DNA from: Bacteroidaceae bacterium
GTDB taxonomy: Bacteria > Bacteroidota > Bacteroidia > Bacteroidales > Bacteroidaceae
Assembly: GCA_017651505.1 (NCBI GenBank)
Contig: JAGCCV010000052.1
Location: forward strand, 1-34,344
Reading direction: 5' to 3'
Length of the DNA: 34,344 bases
Shown: in pieces, positions 14,895 to 22,397 of the stretch
Position numbering within the stretch: position 1 is the first letter of the stretch
How the letters are laid out: each line of letters starts with the position of its first letter
Program-made: the position numbers and the translations under genes
The notes under the pieces: model-generated
The model's input: the letters and a program-made list of their open reading frames with translations, nothing else
Databases searched by the model: none
Told to the model about the DNA's origin: nothing

Positions 14895-15731
14895 ATGACA
14901 AAGAAAGTATCAGTATTAGTTGGTGCCGGCAGCATCGGACAGGCGATTATCCGCCGTGTGTCTGCAGGGAAACATGTGGTGCTGGCCGACTATAGCTTAG
15001 AGAACGCAAAACGTGCTGCCAACACATTGGAGAATGCAGGGTTTGAGTGTTCTACCATCCAATGCAACCTCGGCTCGAAAGAGGATATCCTGCGGTTGGT
15101 GGAGTTTGCCACCAGCAAAGGTGAGGTAACAAACGTGGTGAATGCTGCTGGCGTATCGCCCTCTCAGGCTCCTGTGACAGAGATACTGCGCGTTGACCTC
15201 TACGGCACAAGTGTACTATTGGAGGAGGTCGGAAAAGTGATTGCAGAGGGTGGCTCAGGAGTGATTATCTCCTCGCAGAGTGGTCACCGTCTGCCTGCAC
15301 TGCCACAGGATCAGAACGATGCATTAGCCACAACTCCTGTAGAAGGACTGTTGGAGTTGCCTTTCATCAAGGAGATTAACGACACGCTGAAAGCCTATCA
15401 GTACTCGAAGCGCTGCAATGTGTTGAGAGTGATGTACGAGGCTACCCGCTGGGGACGTCGCGGAGCTACTATCAACAGCATCAGTCCAGGCATTATCATC
15501 ACGCCACTGGCTAACGATGAACTGCACGGTCCTCGCAAGGACGGCTACCTGAAGATGATTGAGGGTATGCCTGCCCGTCGCGCAGGAACGCCTGACGAAG
15601 TGGGCGACCTGGCTGAGTTCCTGATGTCTTCGCGTGGTCGTTTCATCAGCGGTGCCGACCTGCTCATCGACGGTGGCTGCACCGCCAGCTATTGGTATGG
15701 TGATTTGCAGTATTTGAAAGCGACACATTGA
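14895..15731 (+). CDS. Short-chain dehydrogenase/reductase (SDR)
   Basis: 278 aa, Rossmann fold. The N-terminal nucleotide loop is GAGSIGQAI rather than the textbook TGxxxGxG. NAAGVSP is the structural NAG-type motif, SSQSG contributes the catalytic Ser, and Tyr168-x3-Lys172 (YQYSK) is the catalytic pair. The SPGIIITPL stretch and the C-terminal FISGADLLIDGG are classic for SDRs acting on sugars, alcohols or acyl groups. A break of about 40 residues between the Ser and the Tyr is longer than usual. It lies 14 bases after the 457-aa gene and 21 before the flavoprotein. The substrate is unknown. Confidence 0.92.
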   Translation: MTKKVSVLVGAGSIGQAIIRRVSAGKHVVLADYSLENAKRAANTLENAGFECSTIQCNLGSKEDILRLVEFATSKGEVTNVVNAAGVSPSQAPVTEILRVDLYGTSVLLEEVGKVIAEGGSGVIISSQSGHRLPALPQDQNDALATTPVEGLLELPFIKEINDTLKAYQYSKRCNVLRVMYEATRWGRRGATINSISPGIIITPLANDELHGPRKDGYLKMIEGMPARRAGTPDEVGDLAEFLMSSRGRFISGADLLIDGGCTASYWYGDLQYLKATH

Positions 15732-15752
15732 TTGATTAAATAATTTATTGAT

Positions 15753-16379
15753 ATGAGTAAAGTATTACTGATTAACGGAAGTCCGCACGCTCATGGCTGT
15801 ACCTATACAGCTTTGAGCACGGTAGCTGACGAATTGAACAAGGATGGCGTGGAGACAGAAATCATCCACATCGGTCATAAGGACATCCGAGGTTGTATCG
15901 GATGCTGTAAGTGTTGGGAGTTAGGCAAGTGCGTGTTCGACAAGGACATGGTGAACGAGGTGGCCATAAAGTTCAAGGAAGCTGATGGCCTGGTGGTAGG
16001 CTCGCCCGTGTATTATGCTGGTGCAAACGGTACGCTTACATCGTTCCTTGACAGGTTGTTTTTCTCAGCCTCGTATGAGAAGCGTTTCAAGGTGGGTGCA
16101 GCGGTGGTTTCTGCACGAAGGATGGGCACAACAGCGGCGCTCGACCAATTGAACAAGTATTTCCTTCATGGCGAGATGCCAGTAGCTGCAAGCCGCTATT
16201 GGAATGCCGTACATGGAAATAACTCAGAAGAGGTTATGAAAGATGAAGAAGGATTACAGACGATGCGTGTGCTGGGGCGCAATATGGCTTTCCTTATCCG
16301 TGCTATCCGTGCTGAACGTGAGCGCAGCGGACTGCCAGAGCAGGAAACCAAGCGAATCTCAACAAACTTTATCAGATAG
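15753..16379 (+). CDS. Flavodoxin-like NAD(P)H-dependent oxidoreductase with Isf-type cysteine motif
   Basis: 208 aa. LLINGSPHAHGCTYTAL is the FMN phosphate loop of the NADPH-dependent FMN reductase/flavodoxin-2 group, and VVGSPVYYAGANGTLTSFLDR is the second flavin-binding segment. Cys48, Cys51, Cys54 and Cys60 (GCIGCCKCWELGKC) match the compact CX2CX2CX5C spacing of archaeal iron-sulfur flavoprotein Isf, which binds a [4Fe-4S] cluster; an extra Cys52 is present. It probably passes electrons between a cluster and FMN. It is in a run with the SDR upstream and the NTF2-like gene four bases downstream. The electron donor and substrate cannot be told. Confidence 0.9.
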   Translation: MSKVLLINGSPHAHGCTYTALSTVADELNKDGVETEIIHIGHKDIRGCIGCCKCWELGKCVFDKDMVNEVAIKFKEADGLVVGSPVYYAGANGTLTSFLDRLFFSASYEKRFKVGAAVVSARRMGTTAALDQLNKYFLHGEMPVAASRYWNAVHGNNSEEVMKDEEGLQTMRVLGRNMAFLIRAIRAERERSGLPEQETKRISTNFIR

Positions 16380-16383
16380 GTCA

Positions 16384-16752
16384 ATGACTGACAAAGAGCA
16401 GATAGAAGCCCTGTACCGCGAGATGTACGAGGCGATGATTGCCAAGGACACCACAACGCTGAACCGAGTTCATGCCGATGAGTTCGTGCTGACCCACATG
16501 ACGGGTATGCATCAGTCAAAACAGATGTATATCCAGGCCATTGCCAACGGTACGCTAAACTACTATTCCGCTGAGCATGAAGAGATGGACATCAAAGTGG
16601 ATGGCGACAAGGCGACTATGACAGGTCGCAGCCGTGTAAATGCTGCCGTCTTTGGCGGTGGTCGCCACACTTGGTCATTACAATTGTCCTTACATCTCGT
16701 CAAGCGCAAAGGACAATGGCTGTTTACTGCAGCAAAGGCATCGACGTATTAA
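16384..16752 (+). CDS. NTF2-like (SnoaL/DUF4440-type) protein
   Basis: 122 aa from ATG 16384, four bases after the flavoprotein stop. The cone-shaped NTF2 fold is indicated by EQIEALYREMYEAMIAKD, LNRVHADEFVLTHMTG, then a beta sheet ending in SLQLSLHLVKRKGQWLF. Members are small cytoplasmic enzymes or ligand-binding proteins and often sit beside oxidoreductases. The frame is open further upstream, inside the flavoprotein gene, and would add a signal-peptide-like stretch; I prefer 16384 because the domain begins there. The substrate is unknown. Confidence 0.85.
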   Translation: MTDKEQIEALYREMYEAMIAKDTTTLNRVHADEFVLTHMTGMHQSKQMYIQAIANGTLNYYSAEHEEMDIKVDGDKATMTGRSRVNAAVFGGGRHTWSLQLSLHLVKRKGQWLFTAAKASTY

Positions 16753-16761
16753 ATAATCTAA

Positions 16762-16884
16762 TTAATTCATCGGAGTGATGCCGACCTCGCACTTGAAGTA
16801 GCAGTTGAAGGCGATGGGTCCTGCAAAACTGAAACGGTCATGCCACTTGGGAGATACAGATGGCTGAAAAAAGTTAAAGAGCTC
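16762..16884 (-). pseudogene. Remnant: C-terminal tail of a lost protein-coding gene
   Basis: The minus strand from 16884 to the stop TAA at 16764-16762 is open for 40 codons and reads like real coding sequence: SPKWHDRFSFAGPIAF followed by NCYFKCEVGITPMN. Codon choice resembles the neighbours (GGC, AAG, TTC, GTC). An in-frame stop at 16887-16885 closes it upstream, and it overlaps the cbiO stop, so no start codon exists. It looks like the end of a deleted gene whose front was lost when the cbiO end was joined here. The parent family is not recognised; an outer-membrane or beta-sandwich protein tail would fit. Confidence 0.5.
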
Positions 16885-17617
16885 TCATCGACAAAGGCAG
16901 CTCTAACCCATTTTTTTCAAGTAATTCTTTGTCGCTTAGAATATCTTGTGCGTCACCGATATATACCGAGCCCTGTTCCGTCAACAGGACAACCCGGCTA
17001 CAGGTGTCGAGGATGAAATTCAAGTCGTGGGAGGCAATGAGTTTGGCACAATCCAGGTTATTGACTACCTTGATGAGATTACGGCGGTTACGGGGATCTA
17101 AGGCAACAGTTGGTTCATCCATCAACATTAGTTTCACAGGCATTGCCAAAACCGTAGCTATGCTTGCCAGTTTCTTCTCACCACCCGACAGACGATAGAC
17201 CTGCCTGTCTTTCCTGTCGGTCATACCCACTTTGTCGAGGGCTTTTATCACGGCTTCATGCACTTCATCAGACTTCAAACCATAATTACGTGGAGCAAAT
17301 GCCACATCCTCATAGACCGTTGACATAAACAGCTGGCTATCGGAGTCCTGAAAAACATAACCTACATGGCTGCGAACTTGCTTCAGATGCTTCTTATTCA
17401 CCTCAGTACCTGCAACAAGAACTTTTCCCTGTTGTACCTCCAGCAAGCCGCAGAGCAGTTTCAGCAAGGTGGATTTCCCCACCCCATTGGCACCAATCAG
17501 TCCCACACTTTCTCCTTCATCAATCGTGAAGGACAGGTTATTCAAGACCTCATGCCTTTTGCCTTCAGGCAAGCCTTCATAGGAATAGGACAAGCCATTG
17601 ATATCTAATATATTCAT
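16874..17617 (-). CDS. cbiO: ECF transporter ATPase for nickel/cobalt
   Basis: 247 aa from ATG 17617, which overlaps the cbiQ stop in ATGA; an open extension upstream is less likely. Walker A is GANGVGKST, the Q-loop is VGYVFQDSDSQLF (typical of CbiO/EcfA), the ABC signature LSGGEKKLAS and Walker B LMLMDEPTVALD, followed by the His switch ASHD. It hydrolyses ATP to drive the CbiM/CbiQ membrane unit. Because it is in one operon with larB, larC and larE, nickel is the likely cargo. It is the last gene of the six-gene minus-strand operon; a gene remnant follows. Confidence 0.95.
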   Translation of the reverse strand: MNILDINGLSYSYEGLPEGKRHEVLNNLSFTIDEGESVGLIGANGVGKSTLLKLLCGLLEVQQGKVLVAGTEVNKKHLKQVRSHVGYVFQDSDSQLFMSTVYEDVAFAPRNYGLKSDEVHEAVIKALDKVGMTDRKDRQVYRLSGGEKKLASIATVLAMPVKLMLMDEPTVALDPRNRRNLIKVVNNLDCAKLIASHDLNFILDTCSRVVLLTEQGSVYIGDAQDILSDKELLEKNGLELPLSMRAL

Positions 17618-18381
17618 AACACTCTGACGATAATTAGAAAAACAATCCAACCTACAGAATAGAAAATTTCAGTGGGGCTCAAGCCTGATTTCACCTCCAC
17701 AGGATATTGGCCTTGAAATCCACGGAGCATCATACAATCATAAACAGTCTCGGCCTTATCTATACTACGCAACAGCAACTGCCCTATCATACTGCCCCAC
17801 ACGCGCCATTGCACCCCTCTTTGACCAGGGGCACGCAAGGCGTATGCCTGTGTCATACGCTCCACCTCTTGCAAGAACACCATCGTATATCTGTAAATCA
17901 GCATGAGAACCGTTACCAAGGACGCAGGCACATGGAGCATTCTAAGCACATGACAGACGTCCTCCATCGTGGTGGTGAGCATCAGCAGATAAGCGGCGGA
18001 AATGGCCAGGCAGCCCTTGAACATCAGCGTAAGCATAGACACCATGCCCCCTGTTATCATTACACCGCCTACCATAAACATGGGAGTATGGTCGAAAAAA
18101 GGATTGGGCAAGCCTACCAGAGACACCAACAGAAAGACAATCCACATGCGTCGCCACATCAGACCGACCGCCACATTGCCCAATATGCAGAGTACCACAG
18201 GATATACCGCCATCAGCAGGACACCTGCCAAGTGATATTTGGGAAAAGAGACAAGCACAATCAGATAGGCCAGCGTGACGATGAGCTTCGCCAACGGGTG
18301 AAGGCGATGCAGCCACCCTCCACCACGGGCCTCTCTATCCATAGCATGCAGTTCGTCGATGGCTCTACTGATGTGGTTCAT
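17614..18381 (-). CDS. cbiQ: ECF transporter transmembrane (T) component for nickel/cobalt
   Basis: 255 aa with about five membrane segments (LIVTLAYLIVLVSFPKYHL, LLMAVYPVVLCILGN, MWIVFLLVSLVGL, then later helices). The coupling region contains the Ala-Arg-Gly pair typical of EcfT proteins, ARGGGW near residue 19 and ALRAPGQRG in the later cytoplasmic loop. It links the CbiO ATPase to CbiM. It overlaps the end of cbiM by 17 bases and cbiO by 4, so the three are translationally coupled. Confidence 0.93.
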   Translation of the reverse strand: MNHISRAIDELHAMDREARGGGWLHRLHPLAKLIVTLAYLIVLVSFPKYHLAGVLLMAVYPVVLCILGNVAVGLMWRRMWIVFLLVSLVGLPNPFFDHTPMFMVGGVMITGGMVSMLTLMFKGCLAISAAYLLMLTTTMEDVCHVLRMLHVPASLVTVLMLIYRYTMVFLQEVERMTQAYALRAPGQRGVQWRVWGSMIGQLLLRSIDKAETVYDCMMLRGFQGQYPVEVKSGLSPTEIFYSVGWIVFLIIVRVL

Positions 18382-19363
18382 GCTTCACACGCTTAATCAA
18401 CAGACATATAGCCACACTTAACAATAAAACCAAAGCGGCGCCCAACACGCCTGACACCGTTGTACCGAGGTTGCTCTCTGAACCGCTGAAGCCATAATCA
18501 GGCAGCAATGCCATATTCTCCTGCGCCGACTCAGCCCACTGGTGCAAAGAGCCTTCAGCCTCTAATTCGGTTGAGCCTGTCACCTTCTCCAATGACCATT
18601 CCAGACCATCAGGATTAGAAGAGGCGAACCAAGAAAACAAGCCAGCAATAACGAGGGCGCAAGCTCCCAGAATGGCAGACACCTTCATCACCCCCATCAT
18701 TTTACGTTGGTTGCCAGATGCTTCATACCCTTGTAACAAGGATGGTCGGGTATTCAATATAAACAGTAAAACCGAAGCTGTGATTACTCCTTCTACCAAA
18801 CCAATAACCAAGTGGATGGGCAACATAAACGACACAAAAGTGGTAAAAGGCAACTCGGTAATGCCTGATGCCAACGTTTCTAACGTCACTGAAAAGGCTC
18901 CTAACAGCAAGCTCAACACACATCCAAGAAGCGATGCCCATACAATGCGAGATTTAGTGATACCACCCCGCATAAAGGCATTCCATATCAGATAACCACC
19001 CACGAAACAGCCATAGAAGCCCATGTTCCACACATTGCACCCCATGGCCAGTATGCCTCCGTCGGCAAACATCAGGCACTGAATCAGCAGGATGGCTATC
19101 ATGGTAAGGAAGCCTGCCTCTGGACCGAGAATGGCACTGAGCATCATGCCACCCGTCAGGTGCCCTGAGGAGCCTGTTCCAGGAATCGTAAAGTTAATCA
19201 TCTGGGTAGCGAAGACAAAAGCGCCCAAGACTCCCATGACAGGAATCTTGTGATTGATGTCTTCCCTCTGTATCTTTTTCAGAGAATAGCCTGCCGCTAC
19301 AGCTGAGCAGGCATACATGGTTCCTGCCACTACAGGCGAAACCAGCGCATCTGCCATGTGCAT
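18365..19363 (-). CDS. cbiM: CbiM-CbiN (NikMN-type) fusion, substrate-binding component of nickel/cobalt ECF transporter
   Basis: 332 aa. The protein begins MHMADALVSP; His2 of the free N-terminus helps bind the metal in CbiM/NikM proteins. The membrane core includes GAFVFATQMINFTIPGTGSS, GHLTGGMM and GCNVWNMGFYG, the classical CbiM signatures. After about residue 225 a second part follows, with SSNPDGLEWSLEKV (the PDGLE motif of CbiN/NikN) and a final membrane helix. The fusion therefore carries both M and N functions, as in NikMN. It is preceded by larE after 29 bases and overlaps cbiQ. Confidence 0.94.
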   Translation of the reverse strand: MHMADALVSPVVAGTMYACSAVAAGYSLKKIQREDINHKIPVMGVLGAFVFATQMINFTIPGTGSSGHLTGGMMLSAILGPEAGFLTMIAILLIQCLMFADGGILAMGCNVWNMGFYGCFVGGYLIWNAFMRGGITKSRIVWASLLGCVLSLLLGAFSVTLETLASGITELPFTTFVSFMLPIHLVIGLVEGVITASVLLFILNTRPSLLQGYEASGNQRKMMGVMKVSAILGACALVIAGLFSWFASSNPDGLEWSLEKVTGSTELEAEGSLHQWAESAQENMALLPDYGFSGSESNLGTTVSGVLGAALVLLLSVAICLLIKRVKHEPHQ

Positions 19364-19392
19364 AGTATCAGAGTTTATTTAGTTGTTAGTAT

Positions 19393-20211
19393 TTATGAGT
19401 TAATATGTATGTCCATACTGCCAGAGCGGAATCCCTCCAAATCAAGGGTCACATAGTCGTACCCCATACCTTTCAGGGTACTGGCCACCTGCTCCGACCA
19501 ACTAAGCAGTTTTGGCATATCTTCTTTATCCACCTCAATGCGAGCCACATTGTCATGCACCCTCACCCGCACATTATAGAGACCTTGAGCCCTAAGCCAT
19601 TCTTCTGCCTCATCCACCTGGCGCATGGCTTCATAAGAAAGCTGAGTACCATAGGGGAAACGTGTTGCCATACAGGGAGTGGAAGGACGGTGAGCCACAG
19701 ATACCCCATATTCAGCAGCCAGTTTTCTGACCTCCTCCTTCGTGATGCCAAACTTCGCAAGCGGACTGATTACATCCAGTTCTACAAGAGCCTTGATGCC
19801 AGGGCGATAGACATGCATATCATCTTCGTTAGTTCCATCCATTACACAAACAGCTCCCAATTCCAAGGCTTTTGCCTTCAACTTTTGGAAAAGCGTCTTC
19901 TTGCAGCGATAGCAGCGATCTACCGGGTTCCCGTCAATGCCCGCCTCACCCAGTTCATCCACAAAGATAACCACATGTTCAGCTCCAGCCTCCTGAGCCA
20001 CCCGTGTGGCGATATCCAAATCCTTCATGGGATGCAGACGAGTGTGCATCGTTATGGCATAGACTTTCTTGCCTGTCAGCGATGCAGCCTCACAACACAT
20101 TTTGAGCAACAGACTGCTGTCAACACCACCAGAGAAAGCCAATGCCACATCCTGCCTTGCCAGCTGCGCGATATACGCAGTCAGTGCCTGTTTCTTTTCT
20201 TCGTAGTTCAT
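19393..20211 (-). CDS. larE: LarE, pyridinium-3,5-dicarboxylate nucleotide sulfurtransferase
   Basis: 272 aa. The PP-loop is SGGVDSS (27-33). Cys100 and Cys103 (RCYRCKK) and Cys180 (PSTPCMATRF) form the three-cysteine pattern of LarE proteins that carry a [4Fe-4S] cluster; the Lactobacillus plantarum type has only the last one and gives up its own sulfur. This copy probably transfers sulfur catalytically through the cluster. LarE adds the two sulfurs of the nickel-pincer cofactor using ATP. Its start overlaps the end of larC by four bases (ATGA). Confidence 0.95.
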   Translation of the reverse strand: MNYEEKKQALTAYIAQLARQDVALAFSGGVDSSLLLKMCCEAASLTGKKVYAITMHTRLHPMKDLDIATRVAQEAGAEHVVIFVDELGEAGIDGNPVDRCYRCKKTLFQKLKAKALELGAVCVMDGTNEDDMHVYRPGIKALVELDVISPLAKFGITKEEVRKLAAEYGVSVAHRPSTPCMATRFPYGTQLSYEAMRQVDEAEEWLRAQGLYNVRVRVHDNVARIEVDKEDMPKLLSWSEQVASTLKGMGYDYVTLDLEGFRSGSMDIHINS

Positions 20212-21539
20212 AGTTCAGCCAATACTTTACGGTAAACTTCCTGATAGCTTTTACCTGAAGTCTTGCAAAGGGCAACGATATCTTCATATTCAGGATAAGC
20301 ACGTTCTGTTCCGTCAGGCAGGGTGCATACTTTTACCTTTACCTCACCCAAAGCGGTCTTCACCGTCCTTATGGTACGAGCCAGTATGGTACGTTCCATC
20401 CTAAGCACACGGATGCCGATGGTGGTAGTTTCCTCAAAGATAATGCGTTGCAAGGTTTCAACCTGTTCTTTCTTGCAGATGACGTTCAGCTGGTATCCAG
20501 GGCGGTTCTTCTTCATGAACACGGGGAAATAGTGCACATCCCTCGCCCCTGCCTGGAGCAGTCTATCCATCGTATAGCCCAAGGCTTCACCGGTGCAGTC
20601 GTCGATATTGCTCTCCAGTTTCACAATCTCATCCTTGTCATGCTGCAGAACAGGCTGGGTTTCTTCTATCAGCATGGCGCGAAGCAAGCTGGGCCTTTCA
20701 TAGTTGCGCTTACCTGCACCTATGCCGGTCTTGACAATCTTAAAATGCTCAGGCAAGGTATCGCTGGTACGTATGGCAGCCACAATAGCAGCACCCGTAG
20801 GCGTCACAAACTCGCCTTTCGTATTTGTTAGATGCAGGTTCAACTGGTGGGCATCCACGATATTCGCCACGGCAGGCACGGGGATGGGCAATATGCCATG
20901 CTGGCACCGCACGGTACCCGTTCCTTCATAAAGCACAGGCACAACCACCTCCTCAATACCTAAGTTGTCCAGGCATACAGCCACAGCAGCTATATCGACT
21001 ATGGAGTCAACGGCACCCACTTCGTGAAAATGCACCTCCTCCTTAGGTAAACCATGAGCCTTAGACTCCGCATCTGCTATAATCTCAAACATCTTTACAG
21101 CCAATGCCTTAGCCCGTTCGCTCATTGAACTTCCTGAGAGTATCTCCACGATATCCGCCAAACTGCGATGCTCATGTCCGTGAGCATGTTTATGTCCATG
21201 TTGCTGGTTGTGGTCATGATCGTGATGGTGATGATGGAACCATCCTAAGAAATGAGAATGATGGTGCTCATGGTCGTGCCCATGTTTGTGTTGTCCTTCT
21301 TCGCCGTGCAGATACTCCATATCGTGGTCATGGTTATCGTGCTCCAAGATCACGTTAAAGTCACAGGCATCTATGCCAGCCTTTTGCACACGACTCACTC
21401 TGGTCTCAAAGTCCGCGAGGGGCAGGCTCTCCAAAGCCTGGTCAAGTACCTGCTGGTCAGCTCCCAAGTCGAGCAAAGCAGCTACGGTCATATCCCCGCT
21501 GATGCCAGAATAGCATTCTAAATAAAGCTTTTGTTTCAT
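20208..21539 (-). CDS. larC: LarC, nickel insertion protein of nickel-pincer cofactor synthesis
   Basis: 443 aa. LYLECYSGISGDMTVAALL is the family start; FHEVGAVDSIVDIAAVAV, PVPAVANI and EFVTPTGAAI follow, then the C-terminal domain (ESNIDDCTGEALGYTMDRLL). LarC is a CTP-dependent enzyme that inserts nickel into the pincer nucleotide. In Lactobacillus plantarum it needs a programmed frameshift; here one uninterrupted frame covers both parts. Residues 67-124 hold 25 histidines (for example GHDHEHHHSHF and HHHHHDHDH), a likely nickel-binding loop. It is coupled to larE (ATGA overlap) and lies 24 bases after larB. Confidence 0.95.
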   Translation of the reverse strand: MKQKLYLECYSGISGDMTVAALLDLGADQQVLDQALESLPLADFETRVSRVQKAGIDACDFNVILEHDNHDHDMEYLHGEEGQHKHGHDHEHHHSHFLGWFHHHHHDHDHNQQHGHKHAHGHEHRSLADIVEILSGSSMSERAKALAVKMFEIIADAESKAHGLPKEEVHFHEVGAVDSIVDIAAVAVCLDNLGIEEVVVPVLYEGTGTVRCQHGILPIPVPAVANIVDAHQLNLHLTNTKGEFVTPTGAAIVAAIRTSDTLPEHFKIVKTGIGAGKRNYERPSLLRAMLIEETQPVLQHDKDEIVKLESNIDDCTGEALGYTMDRLLQAGARDVHYFPVFMKKNRPGYQLNVICKKEQVETLQRIIFEETTTIGIRVLRMERTILARTIRTVKTALGEVKVKVCTLPDGTERAYPEYEDIVALCKTSGKSYQEVYRKVLAEL

Positions 21540-21563
21540 ATTTGTATTGTCATTTGGGGTTTA

Positions 21564-22310
21564 TTATCCTTTGCAAATAGCCTGGTTAATCTGCGCAGCC
21601 AGGTAGCCTGCTCCATAGCCATTGTCGATATTGACTGTAGCCACACCATTGGCACAAGTATTAATCATGGTAAGTAAGGCAGAGATGCCGTGCATACTCG
21701 CCCCATAACCTATAGATGTGGGTACAGCAATCACCGGTTTGTCAACCAGTCCACCAATCACACTTGCCAAGGCACCTTCCATACCAGCCACAGCCACCAC
21801 GCAATTGGCGCGCTGAATCAGGTCGAGCCTTGCCAACAGGCGATGCAGCCCACTAACACCCACGTCGAAGACACGCTCTACCTGATTACCAAAGAACTCA
21901 GCTGTTTGGGCAGCCTCCTCCGCTACAGGGATGTCGGATGTGCCTGCTGTGCATACGGCTATCAAGCCAACCTTATCCTTATCAGGTTTCTCAATCTTAA
22001 GAATCTTGGAAATGGGGTCATAAACCGCATCGGGAAAACTCTGCCAAATCAATTTGGCCTGTTCCTGGCTTGCCCTTGTACCCAGCACCTCGCCTTCGGT
22101 CTCGATCAGACGCTTATAGATGGCCAGCAAGTGATCATCCGCCTTACCGCTACAAAACACAACTTCGGGGAAGCCAGAACGTAGTTTACGATGTGTGTCG
22201 AGCTTGGCATATCCTAAATCTTCAAAAGGCTGCCGGCGGAAAAACTCCTCAGCCTCCTCCACTGTCATCTTGCCAGTCTTGACCTGGAGCAATACATCCT
22301 TCGCGTTCAT
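21564..22310 (-). CDS. larB: LarB, pyridinium-3,5-biscarboxylic acid mononucleotide synthase
   Basis: 248 aa from ATG 22310 (MNAKDVLLQVKTGKMTV); an upstream open stretch reads as low-complexity Phe/His and overlaps the terminator hairpin, so it is not used. The C-terminal half is PurE-like: AVCTAGTSDIPVAEEAAQT, CVVAVAGMEGALASVIGGL and VIAVPTSIGYGAS. LarB carboxylates nicotinic acid adenine dinucleotide and releases AMP, the first cofactor step. It is the first gene of larBCE-cbiMQO. No promoter of the standard type is visible in the 87 bases before it. Confidence 0.95.
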   Translation of the reverse strand: MNAKDVLLQVKTGKMTVEEAEEFFRRQPFEDLGYAKLDTHRKLRSGFPEVVFCSGKADDHLLAIYKRLIETEGEVLGTRASQEQAKLIWQSFPDAVYDPISKILKIEKPDKDKVGLIAVCTAGTSDIPVAEEAAQTAEFFGNQVERVFDVGVSGLHRLLARLDLIQRANCVVAVAGMEGALASVIGGLVDKPVIAVPTSIGYGASMHGISALLTMINTCANGVATVNIDNGYGAGYLAAQINQAICKG

Positions 22311-22336
22311 GGTTTTAAAGAAAAAGAGGTGATGAT

Positions 22337-22382
22337 AAAAAAAGGAGTGAGAAAATGGATAAAAATCCACTCTCCCACTCCT
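22337..22382 (-). terminator. Terminator between ilvC and larB
   Basis: On the minus strand the stem AGGAGTG/CACTCCT (22382-22376 with 22349-22343) continues inward through GTGGAT/ATCCAT, and is followed by seven T (complement of 22337-22343). It ends the ilv transcript 16 bases after ilvC and 27 bases before larB. Confidence 0.85.
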
Positions 22383-22397
22383 AAGTTAGTCGAAATA

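Noticed and set aside
16243..16383. A signal-peptide-like N-terminal extension of the NTF2-like protein (basic start, hydrophobic core, VSA)
   Set aside because: It lies in another frame inside the end of the flavoprotein gene, whose own frame there is conserved-looking. The NTF2 domain starts at 16384 with a clear ATG. Chance overlap is more likely.
20208..21539. Programmed frameshift in larC
   Set aside because: One continuous frame covers both LarC parts, so no shift is needed.
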